Shown here: piece after piece, positions 6,867-13,761 of the stretch
How the letters are laid out: each line of letters starts with the position of its first letter
Position numbering within the stretch: the first letter of the stretch is position 1
Assembly (NCBI GenBank): GCA_019119365.1
Contig: DWXD01000062.1
Span: 1 to 39,838, forward strand
Source: Candidatus Gemmiger stercoripullorum
GTDB lineage: Bacteria > Bacillota > Clostridia > Oscillospirales > Ruminococcaceae
Length of the DNA: 39,838 nucleotides
Direction of reading: 5' to 3'
The notes under the pieces: model-generated
Told to the model about the DNA's origin: nothing
Seen by the model: only the letters and a program-made list of their open reading frames with translations
The model's database searches: none
Made by a program: the position numbers and the translations under genes

Positions 6867-7733
6867 TTATGCTTCCTCCTCAAACGCGGCCGCATGGTCG
6901 CGGAAAAATTCATAGGTCGCCCGCACGCCGGGCAGCTCGGTCCAGCGGCGCGGGCGCACGGGGGCGCTGTCCAGGTCGTATACCCGCGCGCCTGGCATCG
7001 CCAGCAAAAACGGCGAATGGGTCGCAATCACAAACTGGCAGCGGTCAAACCGCGCCGCATCGGCCAAAAACTGCGCCAGCTCCTGCTGGCGGGCGGGGGC
7101 CAGGCTGTTTTCCGGTTCGTCCAGCAGGTACAGCGCGCCGGGGCGGATGCGCTCGGTAAAAAACAGGAACGCGCTTTCGCCGTTGGAATGGGTGCGCACG
7201 CTGTGCATCAGCCGCGCCTTGGCGTAGCGGCTCTGGCTGGTGCGGCGCGCTTCGGCCACCTGTTTGAGCCGGTCGTAGTCGTCCAGGCTGTGCAGCTGAA
7301 AGCGGGCGTAGCGCGCGTCCCGCGCTTCGTCGATCAGTTCGTCCCGCCGCCGGTCCAGCCCCTCGTTGATCGCGCGCAGGTCCATCATCGTGTCAAACAC
7401 GTCGTCGCTGGTCAAAATGCAGCTGTGCGCCGGCGGTTCGTGCAGCGTGTGCGCGCTGCACAGGCGGCAGTAATCGGGGAAGAAGCTCGTCGTGTTGAAC
7501 GGCGTGAACCGCCGCAGGTGCAGCGTTTCGGCCATCACGTTGAGCGCCGTCGTCTTGCCGGAGCCGTTGCCGCCGTACAGGATGGTCACGTCGGCCAGCT
7601 CCAGCGCGCGCAGCCCGCGCGCCGGGAACAGCTGGAACGGATAGTAGCTGTCGTAGCAGGTGCGCTGCTGCCGGGCAAAAAAGCTCCATTCCCGGTCCTC
7701 GCCGGGAAAGTGAAATTCGGACAGGTAAATCAT
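6867..7733 (-). CDS. AAA/ABC-type ATPase (SMC/RecF-like fold)
   Basis: Encodes 288 residues. Walker A is GGNGSGKTT at residues 54-62. A signature-like SNGES is at 183-187, Walker B LYLLDEPE at 201-208 with D-loop residues after it, and the H-loop ATHS at 237-240. The middle region (about 115-175) is charged and helical. This is a stand-alone ATPase of the AAA_21/RecF-like type, without the nuclease (TOPRIM) domain of OLD proteins. The substrate is unknown. It is followed with zero spacing by the pentapeptide-repeat gene. Possible roles include nucleic-acid transactions or defence, but only the ATPase fold is supported. Confidence 0.85.
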   Translation of the reverse strand: MIYLSEFHFPGEDREWSFFARQQRTCYDSYYPFQLFPARGLRALELADVTILYGGNGSGKTTALNVMAETLHLRRFTPFNTTSFFPDYCRLCSAHTLHEPPAHSCILTSDDVFDTMMDLRAINEGLDRRRDELIDEARDARYARFQLHSLDDYDRLKQVAEARRTSQSRYAKARLMHSVRTHSNGESAFLFFTERIRPGALYLLDEPENSLAPARQQELAQFLADAARFDRCQFVIATHSPFLLAMPGARVYDLDSAPVRPRRWTELPGVRATYEFFRDHAAAFEEEA

Positions 7734-7768
7734 GGGCGTTCATCCTTGCGCTGCGGCAGGTACAAAGA

Positions 7769-7802
7769 CCCCCGCCGCAGGCGCGGCGGCCTGCAGCGGG
7801 GG
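7769..7802 (-). terminator. Probable terminator of upp
   Basis: A 13-14 base GC-rich hairpin with one mismatch is followed on the minus strand by TCTTTGT. The T-run is poor, so some read-through into the ATPase gene is likely. Confidence 0.5.
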
Positions 7803-7827
7803 CGAAAGGAAGGTACAGAAAAAGGCG

Positions 7828-8457
7828 TTACTTGGTGCCGAAAATGCGGTCGCCCGCGTCGCCGAGACCGGGCACAATGTAGCCTTTGTCATTCAGGCGC
7901 TCGTCCAGCGCGCCGACATAGATGTCGACGTCGGGGTGCGCTTCGTGCAGGGCTTTCATGCCCTCCGGCGCGGCCAGCAGGCCGATGAACTTGATGTGCT
8001 TGGCGCCCTTCTTCTTGATCGTGGTGATCGCGTCGATGGCGCTGCCGCCGGTGGCCAGCATCGGGTCCAGCACTATGACTTCGCGCTCGGCAATGTCGTT
8101 GGGCAGCTTGCAGTAGTATTCCACCGGCTCCAGCGTGCCCTCGTTGCGGTACAGGCCGATATGCCCGACCTTGGCGGCCGGGATCATGCTCAGCATACCG
8201 TCCACCATGCCGAGCCCCGCGCGCAGGATGGGCACCAGCGCCAGCTTGCGCCCGGCCAGGACCTTGGTGCGGGCCAGCGCGATCGGCGTTTCGACCTCGA
8301 CCTCCTCGGTGGGCAGGTCGCGCGTGGCCTCGTAGCACAGCAGCATGGCGACTTCGCTGACAAGGTCGCGGAACTCCTTGGTGCCGGTGTTGCGGTCCCG
8401 CAGCAGGCTGATCTTGTGCTGGATCAGGGGATGATCGACGATTTCTACAACGCTCAT
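7828..8457 (-). CDS. upp: Uracil phosphoribosyltransferase
   Basis: Encodes 209 residues, the full family length. It converts uracil and PRPP to UMP in the pyrimidine salvage pathway, in the cytoplasm. The PRPP-binding motif is [14 protein letters not shown] at about 127-140, preceded by the conserved [14 protein letters not shown] segment. The C-terminal [18 protein letters not shown] is the uracil-binding end typical of Upp. AGGAG lies about 8 bases before the ATG. The upstream repeat element B ends 37 bases before the start codon. Confidence 0.98.
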   Translation of the reverse strand: MSVVEIVDHPLIQHKISLLRDRNTGTKEFRDLVSEVAMLLCYEATRDLPTEEVEVETPIALARTKVLAGRKLALVPILRAGLGMVDGMLSMIPAAKVGHIGLYRNEGTLEPVEYYCKLPNDIAEREVIVLDPMLATGGSAIDAITTIKKKGAKHIKFIGLLAAPEGMKALHEAHPDVDIYVGALDERLNDKGYIVPGLGDAGDRIFGTK

Positions 8458-8494
8458 AGTGGTGTCTCCTTCATGGTTTATATTTCGAGGATAA

Positions 8495-8668
8495 GAGTTT
8501 AGAGTGAAGAGCTTTTTGAGAGTTCAGAGTTTAGAGTTAAGAGTTTAGATTTGGTGGACCGCCGCCCTGCGGGCGGCTCAAAAAATGGCCTTGTACTGCG
8601 TGGCGCTTTTTCAAAATGTGCGCGCAGCGCACACCATATCTTAACTCTTAACTCTTCACTCTAAACTC
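8495..8668. mobile_element. Heptad-armed two-hairpin element, copy B (MITE-like)
   Basis: The 174-base element begins GAGTTTAGAGTGAAGAG and ends with its exact reverse complement (17-base terminal inverted repeats), flanked by TAA on both sides (8492-8494 and 8669-8671), which looks like a target duplication. The arms are 7-base units (TNAGAGT). The 95-base core (8547-8641) is bounded by AGATTTGGTG/CACCATATCT. It contains the hairpins GCCGCCC-TGC-GGGCGGC and TGTGCGC-GCA-GCGCACA. It carries no gene. On the minus strand the second hairpin is followed by TTTTG and may act as a terminator for tsaB. Confidence 0.75.
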
Positions 8669-9363
8669 TAATGTAAGGCCTGCTCCCGCGCAAGGCGGTC
8701 GCGCTCGGCCTGGCTTAAGCGGTGGTAGTCGGGCAGCAGCGCGGCGGGGGGCACGGCCCGGCCGTCCTGCCACAGCTGGCGCGCGGCCAGCGCCACGCCC
8801 GCGGCGCGCAGCACGCGCAGCGGCTGCGGGCAGGGCAGCACGCCCGGAACCTCGCTGTATCTATTGTAACACAACAAAGCGCCGTCGCCAACAAAAAACA
8901 GCGGCTTTTTGCAGCCGGACACAAATTTTTCCAGCGCTTCCACCGGCGCGGCGTCATCCGGCGTCAGCCGTTCGTGGGTTTCCAGGTCGAACCCGGCCCA
9001 GTACACCTGGCCGCGGCGGGCGTCCAGCGCCCCCACAACGGTGCCCGCGCCCGCCATGCCGTAAGCCAGCGCCGCCAGCGTCGAGACCCCGGCGCACGGC
9101 GTCTGGCGCGGCAGCGCCATCCCTTTGACGGCCGCCAGCCCGATGCGCAGCCCCGTAAAGCTGCCCGGCCCGGCCGTGACCGCGTACAGGCCGATATCGG
9201 CGCAGGTAAGGCCGCAGGCTTTCAGGGCGGCGTCCGCCATCGGCAGCAGCGTTTCGCTGTGGGTCAGGCCGGTGTTGGAAACGGTCTCATACAGCAGCGT
9301 GTCGTCCCGCAGGACCGCCACCGCCGCCGTTTTGCCCGCTGTATCCAGCGCAAGAATGTTCAT
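8668..9363 (-). CDS. tsaB: tRNA threonylcarbamoyladenosine biosynthesis protein TsaB
   Basis: Encodes 231 residues, normal for TsaB. It works with TsaD and TsaE to add the threonylcarbamoyl group to A37 of ANN-decoding tRNAs. The N-terminus MNILALDTAGKTAAVAVL and the TAGPGSFTGLRIGLAAVKGMA segment (about 63-82) are characteristic; ALDARRGQVYWAGF follows. The C-terminal tail is short and variable. The stop codon TAG is TA plus the first G of repeat element B, so the last residues were fixed by the insertion. AAGGAG is 11 bases before ATG. Element C lies between it and tsaE. Confidence 0.95.
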   Translation of the reverse strand: MNILALDTAGKTAAVAVLRDDTLLYETVSNTGLTHSETLLPMADAALKACGLTCADIGLYAVTAGPGSFTGLRIGLAAVKGMALPRQTPCAGVSTLAALAYGMAGAGTVVGALDARRGQVYWAGFDLETHERLTPDDAAPVEALEKFVSGCKKPLFFVGDGALLCYNRYSEVPGVLPCPQPLRVLRAAGVALAARQLWQDGRAVPPAALLPDYHRLSQAERDRLAREQALH

Positions 9364-9411
9364 AGGGGTAAGGCTCCTTTGTATCGGGGGAGAAGGGTGA
9401 GAGTGAGAATA

Positions 9412-9611
9412 GTGTTTAGAGTGAAGAGCTTTTTGAGAGTTCAGAGTTAAGAGCTTTTTTGAGAGTTCAGAGTTTAGAGTTTAGAGTTCAGATGCGGTGT
9501 GCGCTGCGCGCACATTTTGAAATATGCCGTACAGTTTCCGGCTATTTTTTTGAGCCGCCCGCAGGGCGGCGGTCCACCAAATCTAAACTCTTCACTCTTC
9601 ACTCTAAACTC
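9412..9611. mobile_element. Heptad-armed two-hairpin element, copy C (MITE-like)
   Basis: This 200-base relative of copy B is flanked by TA on each side (9410-9411 and 9612-9613). Its left arm shares 35 identical bases with copy B (9414-9448 against 8497-8531) in the same orientation, and has one extra arm unit. The 95-base core (9490-9584) is in the opposite orientation to that of copy B: GTGTGCGC hairpin first, then the GCCGCCC-GCA-GGGCGGC hairpin, ending CACCAAATCT. The core's central about 28 bases differ from copy B, so only the ends and hairpins are conserved. Confidence 0.75.
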
Positions 9612-10042
9612 TATAAAAGCGTTTCCGCGTTGCCGATCGTGATGCGGCGGGTGGTGTCGTCGATGCGGGCGATGTCCACCGTCACGGGGTTTTCCAGCGC
9701 CAGCGTCCCGGCGCAGTTTTCGCTCCACTCAGCGGCGATGACGGCGCCGCTGTCCAGGTAATCATAAAACCCGGCGGCCGCCAGGTCGGCGTCGCTGTGG
9801 ATGCGGTACAGGTCAAAGTGCGCCAGCGGCCGCGGCCCGCGGTAATAGTTGACGATCGCGAACGTCGGGCTGGAGACCGGGTCGGTGCAGCCGAGCCCTT
9901 CGGCCAGGCCCTGACAGAACGCCGTCTTGCCCGCGCCCAGCCCGCCGGTAAAGGCCACCACCGTGCCGGGGGCCAGCCGGGCGGCCAGCCGCCGCCCCAG
10001 TTCGACGGTCTCGGCGCGCGAATGGGTCATAAACTGCTGCAT
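9611..10042 (-). CDS. tsaE: tRNA threonylcarbamoyladenosine biosynthesis ATPase TsaE
   Basis: Encodes 143 residues, slightly short for TsaE (usually about 150-160). It is the ATPase that drives the TsaB-TsaD complex in t6A37 synthesis. Walker A is GGLGAGKTAF at about 33-42. SSPTFAIVNYYRG (about 57-69), HFDLYRI and the AAEWSEN motif follow as expected. The stop codon TAG is formed by TA plus the first G of repeat element C, so the C-terminal end may have been trimmed or replaced. It is the first gene of a minus-strand run tsaE-tsaB-upp, with a good promoter of its own. Confidence 0.95.
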   Translation of the reverse strand: MQQFMTHSRAETVELGRRLAARLAPGTVVAFTGGLGAGKTAFCQGLAEGLGCTDPVSSPTFAIVNYYRGPRPLAHFDLYRIHSDADLAAAGFYDYLDSGAVIAAEWSENCAGTLALENPVTVDIARIDDTTRRITIGNAETLL

Positions 10043-10077
10043 GGCGCATACTCCTTACTGATGGGGAATTTTCTACC

Positions 10078-10106
10078 ATTATACAACAGCCGCCGCCGTT
10101 TGTAAA
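10078..10106 (-). promoter_or_regulatory. Promoter of tsaE
   Basis: On the minus strand TTTACA (10106-10101) and TATAAT (10083-10078) are 17 bases apart, about 30 bases before the tsaE start. Confidence 0.75.
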
Positions 10107-10163
10107 ATCAGAACGACCCGCAAGCGCCCGGAATAACAATATTGTAAAACTTTTCCCCGCCGG

Positions 10164-10192
10164 TGGCAAAAGCCGCCGTGCCGCGCTATAAT
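10164..10192 (+). promoter_or_regulatory. Promoter of the rodA/ftsW-like gene
   Basis: TATAAT at 10187-10192 is perfect, while the -35 (TGGCAA, 17-base spacer) is weak. It gives a leader of about 50 bases. Confidence 0.55.
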
Positions 10193-10248
10193 ATAAGCAA
10201 GGCATCTTTACAAAAAAGCCCCGAAACCACCCGAAAGGAGACCCCGCC

Positions 10249-11415
10249 ATGCTCACGCTTGCCCGCCGCTACCTACGCAGTGTGGACGCTGCCTATCTGG
10301 CGCTGTGCCTGCTGTGTTCGGCGTTCAGCGTGGTGGGGCTGTGGTCGGTGGGCGTCAGCCAGCTGGGCGGCTCGGCCAACAAAGCTTCGGTCCAGTTCAT
10401 TGCCAGCCTGCTGGGCATGATGCTCGCGGTCATGGTCTCCACGGTCGACTACCGCGCCCTGGCCCGCGCCTGGCCGCTGCATGCGGTGCTGGCCTGGGGG
10501 CTGGTGCTGCCCACACTTGTGCTGCACAACGTGCACGCCGGGTTCATCGTCATCGGCTACGATGCGGGCGGCACTTCCAATTACAGCTGGTACCGTGTCG
10601 GCGGCATGACGTTCCAGCCCGCGGAGCTCGCCAAGCTCAGCTTTATCCTCACGCTGGCCTGGCACCTGGACCATGTGCGCGGGCGCGTCAACCGGCCGCG
10701 CAACCTGCTGGCGCTGCTTTTGCACATCGCGCTGCCGGTGCTGGCCATCCACATCCAGGGCGACGACGGCACTGCGCTGATCTTTGCGGGCATCGGCGTG
10801 GTTATGCTGTTTGCGGGCGGGCTTTCGTTGCCGCTGGCGCTGGGCGGCCTGGGTCTGGCAGCCGCGGGCGGCGCGGCGCTGCTGCTGGCCAAACCGGACC
10901 TGCTCAAAGGCTACCAGTTCCAGCGCATCCTGGCCGTCTTAACGCCGGAGGACCCCGCCCTGGCCGATATCGCCTACCAGCAGAACAAGGCGGCCATGGC
11001 CATCGGCACCGGCGGGCTGACCGGGCAGGGGCTTTTCCAGGACGAGAGCATCTTCATCCCCAACGCCTGGAACGACTTTATCTACAGCTACCTGGCCAAC
11101 GCGCTCGGCTTTTTGGGCGCGCTGGCCGTGCTGGCGCTGCTGTTTGCCATCATGCTGCGCACACTGCACACGGCCGCCGCCAGCGCGGACCTGCTGGGGC
11201 GGCTGCTGGCCACCGGCGTGTTTGCGGCGCTGTTCTGGCAGTGCGTCATCAACATCGGCATGAACCTGCAGGTGCTGCCGGTCATCGGCGTCACGCTGCC
11301 GTTCTTCTCGGCCGGCGGCTCCAGTGTGCTGATGGTCTATCTCGGCGTCGGCCTGGTGCTCAGCGTCGGCCTCCACGCCCGCCGCGCCGCGGCCTTCGCC
11401 CGCCCGGCAGAATAA
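10249..11415 (+). CDS. FtsW/RodA/SpoVE-family peptidoglycan glycosyltransferase
   Basis: Encodes 388 residues with about ten membrane segments. SEDS-family proteins polymerise lipid II glycan strands together with a class B PBP. Family marks are WYRVGGMTFQPAELAKL at about 115-131 (usually R-x-x-QPSE, here QPAE), GTGGLTGQGLFQ with NDFIYSYLANALGF at about 263-292 (family: H-T-DFIF), and NIGMNLQVLPVIGVTLPFFSAGGSS near the C-terminus. The spacing and sequence are nearest to RodA (cell-elongation type), but FtsW or SpoVE cannot be excluded. The ATG at 10249 has GAAAGGAG about 8 bases upstream. It is single-gene, ended by a terminator. Confidence 0.9.
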   Translation: MLTLARRYLRSVDAAYLALCLLCSAFSVVGLWSVGVSQLGGSANKASVQFIASLLGMMLAVMVSTVDYRALARAWPLHAVLAWGLVLPTLVLHNVHAGFIVIGYDAGGTSNYSWYRVGGMTFQPAELAKLSFILTLAWHLDHVRGRVNRPRNLLALLLHIALPVLAIHIQGDDGTALIFAGIGVVMLFAGGLSLPLALGGLGLAAAGGAALLLAKPDLLKGYQFQRILAVLTPEDPALADIAYQQNKAAMAIGTGGLTGQGLFQDESIFIPNAWNDFIYSYLANALGFLGALAVLALLFAIMLRTLHTAAASADLLGRLLATGVFAALFWQCVINIGMNLQVLPVIGVTLPFFSAGGSSVLMVYLGVGLVLSVGLHARRAAAFARPAE

Positions 11416-11426
11416 AACAGGACAGG

Positions 11427-11465
11427 AAAGCAGCCGCTGCCGGAATGACCCGGCAGCGGCTTTTG
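11427..11465 (+). terminator. Intrinsic terminator
   Basis: GCCGCTGCCGG pairs with CCGGCAGCGGC over 11 bases and is followed by TTTT. Confidence 0.88.
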
Positions 11466-11490
11466 CATGCAAAAAAAGTTTGGCGCTTTG

Positions 11491-11515
11491 TGTAACGAAC
11501 GGGGGATAAAACGTC
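11491..11515 (+). promoter_or_regulatory. Candidate ECF-type autoregulatory promoter
   Basis: TGTAAC (11491-11496) and CGTC (11512-11515) are 15 bases apart, 37 bases before the sigma gene. This is the AAC/CGT pattern of extracytoplasmic-function sigma promoters (for example B. subtilis SigW-type sites, with 16-base spacing). No housekeeping promoter is evident here. Confidence 0.55.
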
Positions 11516-11551
11516 ACTCTTAGGTAAGCGCGCTGGAAAGGAGGCGACCGT

Positions 11552-12055
11552 ATGGCGGAACTGCCCGAACTGGAATTGCTTTACAAAACCTACCGCACCG
11601 AACTCTACCGCTATCTCTGTGCCCTCTGCCATAACGCCGACCGCGCCGAGGACCTTCTCAGCGATACCTTCCTGCGCGCCATCCAGTGCGCGGGCGGCTG
11701 GCACGGCGGCCCGGTCAAGGCGTGGCTGTTCGGTCTGGCGCGCAACGTCTGGCGCGAGGACCTGCGCCGCCGCCACGAGACGCTGCCGTATGACGATCTG
11801 CTCGGCATAACGCTGGACGACCGCCTGGCCGAAAGCACCGCCGCCCGCCAGGCCCTGGCCCGCGTGCAGGCGCTGCTGGACGAAAAAGGCCCGCCGGCCG
11901 AACGCGTCGTGCGGCTGCGCGCCGCCGGGTATTCCTACGCCGAGATCGCGGCCAAACTGAATATCAGTGAATCCAGCGCGCGGGTGCTGGAACACCGCAC
12001 CCGCCGCTGGCTGCAAACCACCCTGCAGAAGGAGGGACTGTTGAATGAGACCTGA
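11552..12055 (+). CDS. ECF-type RNA polymerase sigma factor
   Basis: Encodes 167 residues with only sigma regions 2 and 4. Region 2 covers about residues 10-75 (YKTYRTELYRYLCALCHNAD, AEDLLSDTFLRAI, KAWLFGLARN). Region 4 covers about 105-160, with the helix-turn-helix YSYAEIAAKLNISESSARVL. It should direct RNA polymerase to a small regulon, probably for envelope stress. AAAGGAGG lies 8 bases before ATG. The gene overlaps the anti-sigma gene by 11 bases, as is usual for sigma/anti-sigma pairs. Confidence 0.92.
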   Translation: MAELPELELLYKTYRTELYRYLCALCHNADRAEDLLSDTFLRAIQCAGGWHGGPVKAWLFGLARNVWREDLRRRHETLPYDDLLGITLDDRLAESTAARQALARVQALLDEKGPPAERVVRLRAAGYSYAEIAAKLNISESSARVLEHRTRRWLQTTLQKEGLLNET

Positions 12056-12629
12056 ACCCAATGCCATTTCCTGCGCGGTCTGCCGCGACCTGGCCCCGCT
12101 CGTGGCCGACGGCGTCGCCAGCGCCGACAGCGCCGCCCTGGTGCGCGCCCATCTGGCGGCTTGCCCGTCCTGCGCGGCCGAATGGCCCGCCCTGGCGGCG
12201 GGAACCGACGCGCCCCCCGCGCCCGAAACGCCCCTGCCCGCCGGGCCGGACGACGCCCGCGTGCTGCGCCGCCTGCGCCGCCGCCTGAAAAACCGCACGG
12301 CGCTGCTGCTGGCGGCCGGGGTGGTGGGCGGCACGCTGCTGACCTATTCGCGCTACAGCGTTCTTGTTTTCCTGTTTTTCCCGCTTGTCTGCGGCGTGCT
12401 CTGCTGGCAGCGGGACCCGGCCTGGCGCGTGCTGCCGCCGCTGACCTTGGCGGTCTCGGCGCTGGCGGCGTTCATCAGTTCGCAGCTCGAGCACAGCTAT
12501 ACAAACCTGTGGGCGGCTGTGCGCGGGGCGCTGGGCTGGGGTGTGTTCACCGCCGCGCTCTGCCTGGTCGGCGCGCTGGCCGGGTACTGGCTGGCCTATG
12601 CGTTTAAAAAAGAGGAGGAAGAAAAATGA
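12045..12629 (+). CDS. Zinc-finger anti-sigma factor, membrane-bound
   Basis: Encodes 194 residues. The N-terminus has the anti-sigma zinc finger: CAVC at about 10-13 and HLAACPSC at about 36-43, matching the HxxxCxxC pattern (zf-HC2). A proline-rich linker and a basic RRLRRRLKN segment precede three or four hydrophobic segments (about 84-105, 107-125, 130-150, 163-187). It should hold the sigma factor at the membrane until a signal comes. The acidic tail (KKEEEEK) also encodes the GAGGAGGAAG ribosome site of the next gene, whose ATG overlaps its stop. Confidence 0.88.
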   Translation: MRPEPNAISCAVCRDLAPLVADGVASADSAALVRAHLAACPSCAAEWPALAAGTDAPPAPETPLPAGPDDARVLRRLRRRLKNRTALLLAAGVVGGTLLTYSRYSVLVFLFFPLVCGVLCWQRDPAWRVLPPLTLAVSALAAFISSQLEHSYTNLWAAVRGALGWGVFTAALCLVGALAGYWLAYAFKKEEEEK

Positions 12630-13384
12630 AACCGTTTGCCAAACGCAGCAAGGGGCTGCGCGTTCTGGCCGCCGTGGGCGGCCTTGCCATCGCGGCCGGG
12701 CTGGCGCTGACCGTCGACGCGCTGCGCGGCGACCCGCTCAGCCGCGCCTGGGCCGAGCGCCGGGCCATTGCCCGGGCGGAAAAGCTCTGCCCGGGTCAGA
12801 GCTTCACCGTGCTGGACAGCTGGGGCGGCACTTTTTTTAACTACGGCGTGACCGTCCAGGCCGCAGACAGCCCCGACACGACGTTTCATGTGACGACCAG
12901 CTTCTGGCTGTTGACCGAGGATGACGCCGCCAACCAGCTGGAAAACCGCAGCCGGGCGCTGGCACGCCAGGGGGCCGAGGGCGCGCAGGCCATCGAGGCC
13001 GTTTTGGACGAAGCCTGCCCGCAATACGAGCGCGCCGCCGTCTATAACGCCTATGCGTCAGGCGAGCTGGCGAGCATTGAGCTCGACCTGTGCTGGACGC
13101 CGGAGGCCCCGGCCGCCGGGGCGGGGGAGTATGCCGGCCTGTTCACACCGGACGCCCCGTTTGAGGCGTCCGTCACGGCGAAAGTCCCCGACCGCCTCTG
13201 CGCGCAGATCCTGTGGGACGGCGCGCCGGAGACCGCCGACTTCGAGGCCGTGGCCGACGCCTTCGACGCCGCCCTGACCGCCGCCGGGTACGACATCGAC
13301 TATTACGACCTGACCCTCGTGCCCCAAAACGCCAGCCGCGACGCCATCCAGGCCATGGACATCGAACGGATCGTTGCGCGGTAA
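12626..13384 (+). CDS. Predicted membrane-anchored YfjL-like protein
   Basis: Encodes 252 residues. A single N-terminal hydrophobic segment (about 12-30) anchors an extracytoplasmic domain. The portion DPLSRAWAERRAIARAEKLC and PGQSFTVLDSWGGTFFNYGV resembles the N-terminal domain of B. subtilis YfjL-like proteins, which is a family match by pattern only. Function unknown. Co-transcription with the sigma/anti-sigma genes suggests a sensory or effector role for the envelope response. The ATG overlaps the anti-sigma stop by 4 bases (ATGA). Confidence 0.7.
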   Translation: MKPFAKRSKGLRVLAAVGGLAIAAGLALTVDALRGDPLSRAWAERRAIARAEKLCPGQSFTVLDSWGGTFFNYGVTVQAADSPDTTFHVTTSFWLLTEDDAANQLENRSRALARQGAEGAQAIEAVLDEACPQYERAAVYNAYASGELASIELDLCWTPEAPAAGAGEYAGLFTPDAPFEASVTAKVPDRLCAQILWDGAPETADFEAVADAFDAALTAAGYDIDYYDLTLVPQNASRDAIQAMDIERIVAR

Positions 13385-13404
13385 CAGAATATCCCGCACA
13401 AGCC

Positions 13405-13443
13405 AAAACCGCCGCGCAGCGTTTGCCTGCGCGGCGGTTTTTT
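13405..13443 (+). terminator. Intrinsic terminator
   Basis: AAAACCGCCGCGCAG pairs with CTGCGCGGCGGTTTT over a 7-base loop, with TTTTTT at the end. It closes the sigma operon. Confidence 0.92.
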
Positions 13444-13468
13444 GTCTGCTGTTGGGTCTGCTGCGGCG

Positions 13469-13702
13469 TTACGCGCGGTGTTCTTCCGGGCCGCTGTGGT
13501 GCGGGGCCTGGGCGAACAGCGCCGGGATCAGCGCCAGGGCCGCCACGCCCACCACAATGAACACGGCGCGCGCGAGCCAGCCCAGGCTGCCGCCCAGCAG
13601 CCAGCCCACGGCGTTCAGGCCCCAGATGCCGTAAATGCCCCAGTTCAGCCCGCCGACGATCAGCAGGACCAGCAGAATTTTGCCAAAAACAGAATACAAC
13701 AT
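13469..13702 (-). CDS. DUF378-family small membrane protein
   Basis: Encodes 77 residues with two membrane segments. The first holds the family signature LLIVGGLNWGIYGIWGLNAV, and the second RAVFIVVGVAALALIPALF follows the conserved WLARAVF. The length fits DUF378. Role unknown. AAGGGGA lies about 6 bases before the ATG. The C-terminal tail (APHHSGPEEHRA) is soluble and unconserved. Confidence 0.88.
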   Translation of the reverse strand: MLYSVFGKILLVLLIVGGLNWGIYGIWGLNAVGWLLGGSLGWLARAVFIVVGVAALALIPALFAQAPHHSGPEEHRA

Positions 13703-13761
13703 GATACATTCCCCTTTCTGCCGCTAGTATGCCCGCAGCGGGGGGAAATATACAAAATATC

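Noticed and set aside
8547-8641. Core hairpin GCCGCCC-TGC-GGGCGGC as an intrinsic terminator
   Set aside because: On either strand the run of T or A lies on the wrong side of this hairpin; only the other hairpin of the core has T residues after it.
8495-9611. Regularly spaced short repeats that might be a CRISPR array
   Set aside because: Units are 7 bases, adjacent and degenerate, without unique spacers of 25-40 bases, and no cas gene is near.
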